Assembly: GCA_015232735.1 (NCBI GenBank)
Contig: JADFZC010000021.1
Span: forward strand, 1 to 16,062
Reading direction: 5' to 3'
From: Oligoflexales bacterium
GTDB lineage: Bacteria; Bdellovibrionota; Oligoflexia; Oligoflexales; Oligoflexaceae
Length of the DNA stretch: 16,062 bases
Part shown: in pieces, positions 15,739 to 16,062 of the stretch
Position numbering within the stretch: position 1 is the stretch's first letter
Layout: the number at the start of each line of letters is the position of its first letter
Translations under genes and position numbers: made by a program
Notes under the pieces: generated by a model
What the model was told of the DNA's origin: nothing
Seen by the model: the letters and a program-made list of their open reading frames with translations, nothing else
The model's database searches: none

Positions 15739-16062
15739 TCAGGTTATACTTTCACAAAGTTGGATAAACTTGGAAATCCTAGAGTTCCAAGTGTAATTTT
15801 TTTTAGTAAACTGATAGAATTTCTCTCCTATTTCGATTCTCTCATCCTTGGCCTTGCTCAACATCTCATCCATTGCCCTTGCCATATCCTGGGAATTCAC
15901 CTCAGCTACAATCCCAAGGCCCTCTGTCTCGATCTCATTAAAACCGCTCTGATTTGTCATTATCACCGGTGTCTTAGTGATTCCGGCTTCAAGCACAACT
16001 ATGGACATGGCTTCGTGCCTCGATGGAATGACTAAAAACTCACACCCATGAAGTGCCTGTGA
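15739..16062 (-). CDS. Glycosyltransferase family 4 / group 1, C-terminal part
   Basis: Partial gene: 107 codons are visible and the frame stays open to the right edge, so the N-terminus lies outside. The sequence ALHGCEFLVIPSRHEAMSIV followed by VLEAG carries the E-x7-E motif of retaining GT-B enzymes that use nucleotide sugars (group 1). VIMTNQSGFNEIE, GLGIVAEV and the MARAMDEML helix are typical of the donor-binding domain C-terminus. The short tail FYQFTKKNYTWNSRISKFIQLCESI is the usual closing helix region. An internal ATG at 16008 is not a start, because it lies inside the motif. It is probably co-transcribed with the downstream GT2. Confidence 0.9.
   Translation of the reverse strand, partial: SQALHGCEFLVIPSRHEAMSIVVLEAGITKTPVIMTNQSGFNEIETEGLGIVAEVNSQDMARAMDEMLSKAKDERIEIGEKFYQFTKKNYTWNSRISKFIQLCESIT

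Noticed and set aside
1..16062. CRISPR array, tRNA, rRNA or complete insertion sequence
   Set aside because: No regularly spaced direct repeats, no tRNA-like cloverleaf and no transposase frame were found on reading both strands.

Overview
The window is a cell-surface polysaccharide (O-antigen, lipopolysaccharide or exopolysaccharide) biosynthesis locus from a Gram-negative-type bacterium. It holds thirteen protein-coding genes, the last running off the right edge. I see no rRNA, tRNA, CRISPR array or complete insertion sequence. The DNA is AT-rich by eye. A heptosyltransferase-like GT9 enzyme suggests an outer membrane, and a cobalamin-binding radical SAM enzyme fits an anaerobe or microaerophile. 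A Desulfobacterota-like host is plausible, but the sequence alone does not fix the taxon.

Layout, left to right. (1) An NAD-dependent epimerase of the CDP-paratose/tyvelose epimerase type on the minus strand (153-1214). (2) A plus-strand pair: a class I methyltransferase (1632-2432) and a B12-binding radical SAM enzyme (2823-4379). (3) A compact minus-strand block read from 10234 down to 4584: RmlC-like cupin, WecA/MraY-family phosphoglycosyl transferase with a long extra membrane domain, GT9, GtrB/DPM1-type GT2, and GalE. (4) A plus-strand pair: a WcaE-like GT2 (10654-11442) and a GT-C-like membrane protein (11463-12875). (5) A minus-strand group: a GT4 C-terminus (15739-16062), a GT2 (14825-15706) and a second GT-C-like membrane protein (13138-14697).

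How the genes may work together (inference). The WecA-like enzyme would load a sugar-1-phosphate on undecaprenyl phosphate. The GT2, GT4 and GT9 enzymes would extend the glycan. GalE, the RmlC-like cupin and the paratose-epimerase-like protein would supply or tailor nucleotide sugars. The methyltransferase and radical SAM protein would modify sugars or lipid. The GtrB-like enzyme and the two GT-C-like proteins would form a polyprenyl-phosphate-sugar-dependent branch decorating the glycan on the far side of the membrane. No flippase, polymerase, ligase or ABC exporter is recognisable here.

Points of most interest: a 123-bp element with long imperfect inverted arms between two convergent genes (12938-13060); a GT2 gene whose conserved N-terminus can only be reached from an ATT codon behind a good ribosome binding site (15706); the roughly 190-residue membrane extension on the WecA-like protein; and the radical SAM/B12 enzyme. 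Many genes start with TTG or GTG.
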